From NCBI GenBank assembly GCA_003482695.1, contig DMYC01000330.1:1-5826 (forward strand): a stretch of DNA of 5,826 bases, given 5' to 3'. The stretch comes from Clostridiales bacterium UBA8960 (lineage in GTDB: Bacteria; Bacillota; Clostridia; Peptostreptococcales; Acidaminobacteraceae). Below are positions 5,636-5,826 of the stretch, piece after piece; the stretch's first letter is position 1; every line of letters begins with the position of its first letter. Both the position numbers and the translations under genes were made by a program. The notes under the pieces are model-generated. The model was not told the DNA's origin. It worked only from the letters and a program-made list of their open reading frames with translations, and made no database searches.

Positions 5636-5826
5636 AAAGTAGAGACGGATCAGACCCTAATAGAGACCTTGATAAAACAAGGTATCGGTCGCGTGACAAA
5701 ATCACATCTAGTCTCTATTCGCGTTTCCAACGAAGATTATAACCACGCTTTATCAATCAAACCCATGATTATTGCGACGAGTGATAAAATAGAGGACATA
5801 GAAATCAAGCGCGATCCGACGCTTCC
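5636..5826 (+). pseudogene. fliH: FliH C-terminal domain continuing in frame after the stop (3' partial)
   Basis: After the TAA the same reading frame stays open for 63 codons to the window edge. It begins KVETDQTLIETLIKQGI and includes LVSIRVSNEDYNHAL at about 26-40 and IEDIEIKRDPTL at the end. These match the usual FliH C-terminal pattern: a helix after a short acidic segment, the strand with RVSxxDY, and the IEIxxDPxL strand near the FliI-binding end. No start codon with a convincing ribosome site lies near the beginning; TTG 5669 and GTG 5693 are only weakly preceded by purines. A separate gene is therefore unlikely. Because the frame agrees on both sides, an indel alone cannot explain the break; a base substitution is the simplest cause. 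A sequence error at this base is a serious alternative. Confidence 0.75.

Noticed and set aside
5628..5645. A frameshift in the A-run after GAT as the cause of the fliH break
   Set aside because: The family pattern is in the same frame before and after the TAA, so one indel would make it worse; the +1 frame hits TAG and the +2 frame gives no FliH-like sequence.

Overview
The window looks like chromosomal DNA from a motile, low-GC Gram-positive bacterium, most likely a member of the Clostridia. Three things point that way: a TopA tail with tandem zinc ribbons lying directly next to codY (in Bacillus subtilis trmFO, xerC and hslVU lie between them), CodY itself, which is confined to Firmicutes, and a flgB-flgC-fliE-fliF-fliG-fliH gene order, which is the start of the Firmicute fla/che operon. 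All genes are on the + strand. I see no mobile element, RNA gene, CRISPR array or sign of recent transfer.

Layout: 1-281 is the 3' end of topA. 292-1068 is codY, starting with TTG and probably cotranscribed with topA. A hairpin with a T-run at about 1087-1128 closes that unit. 1129-1318 is the regulatory region of the flagellar operon. It holds an extended -10 sigma-A-type promoter set inside a 9-bp inverted repeat, and nearer the gene a GCCGATAC box typical of sigma-D/sigma-28 promoters. 1319-5635 carries flgB, flgC, fliE, fliF, fliG and fliH. These are tightly packed except for an 85-base gap before fliE that holds a possible internal promoter.

The genes work together. FlgB, FlgC and FliE build the proximal rod on the FliF MS ring. 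FliG binds the FliF C-terminus and forms the torque-generating rotor face. FliH links the FliI export ATPase to the basal body. CodY is a global regulator of nutrient status and is known to affect flagellar genes in B. subtilis.

Two observations stand out. First, fliH is cut by one in-frame TAA (5633-5635), yet the same frame goes on to the window edge and reads as a normal FliH C-terminal domain. This could be a nonsense mutation, a sequence error or, less likely, readthrough. Second, CodY keeps a near-perfect DNA-binding domain but appears to have lost the branched-chain amino acid pocket residues known from B. subtilis, which suggests altered effector sensing. Neither is proof of a new system; the rest is a conventional early flagellar operon.
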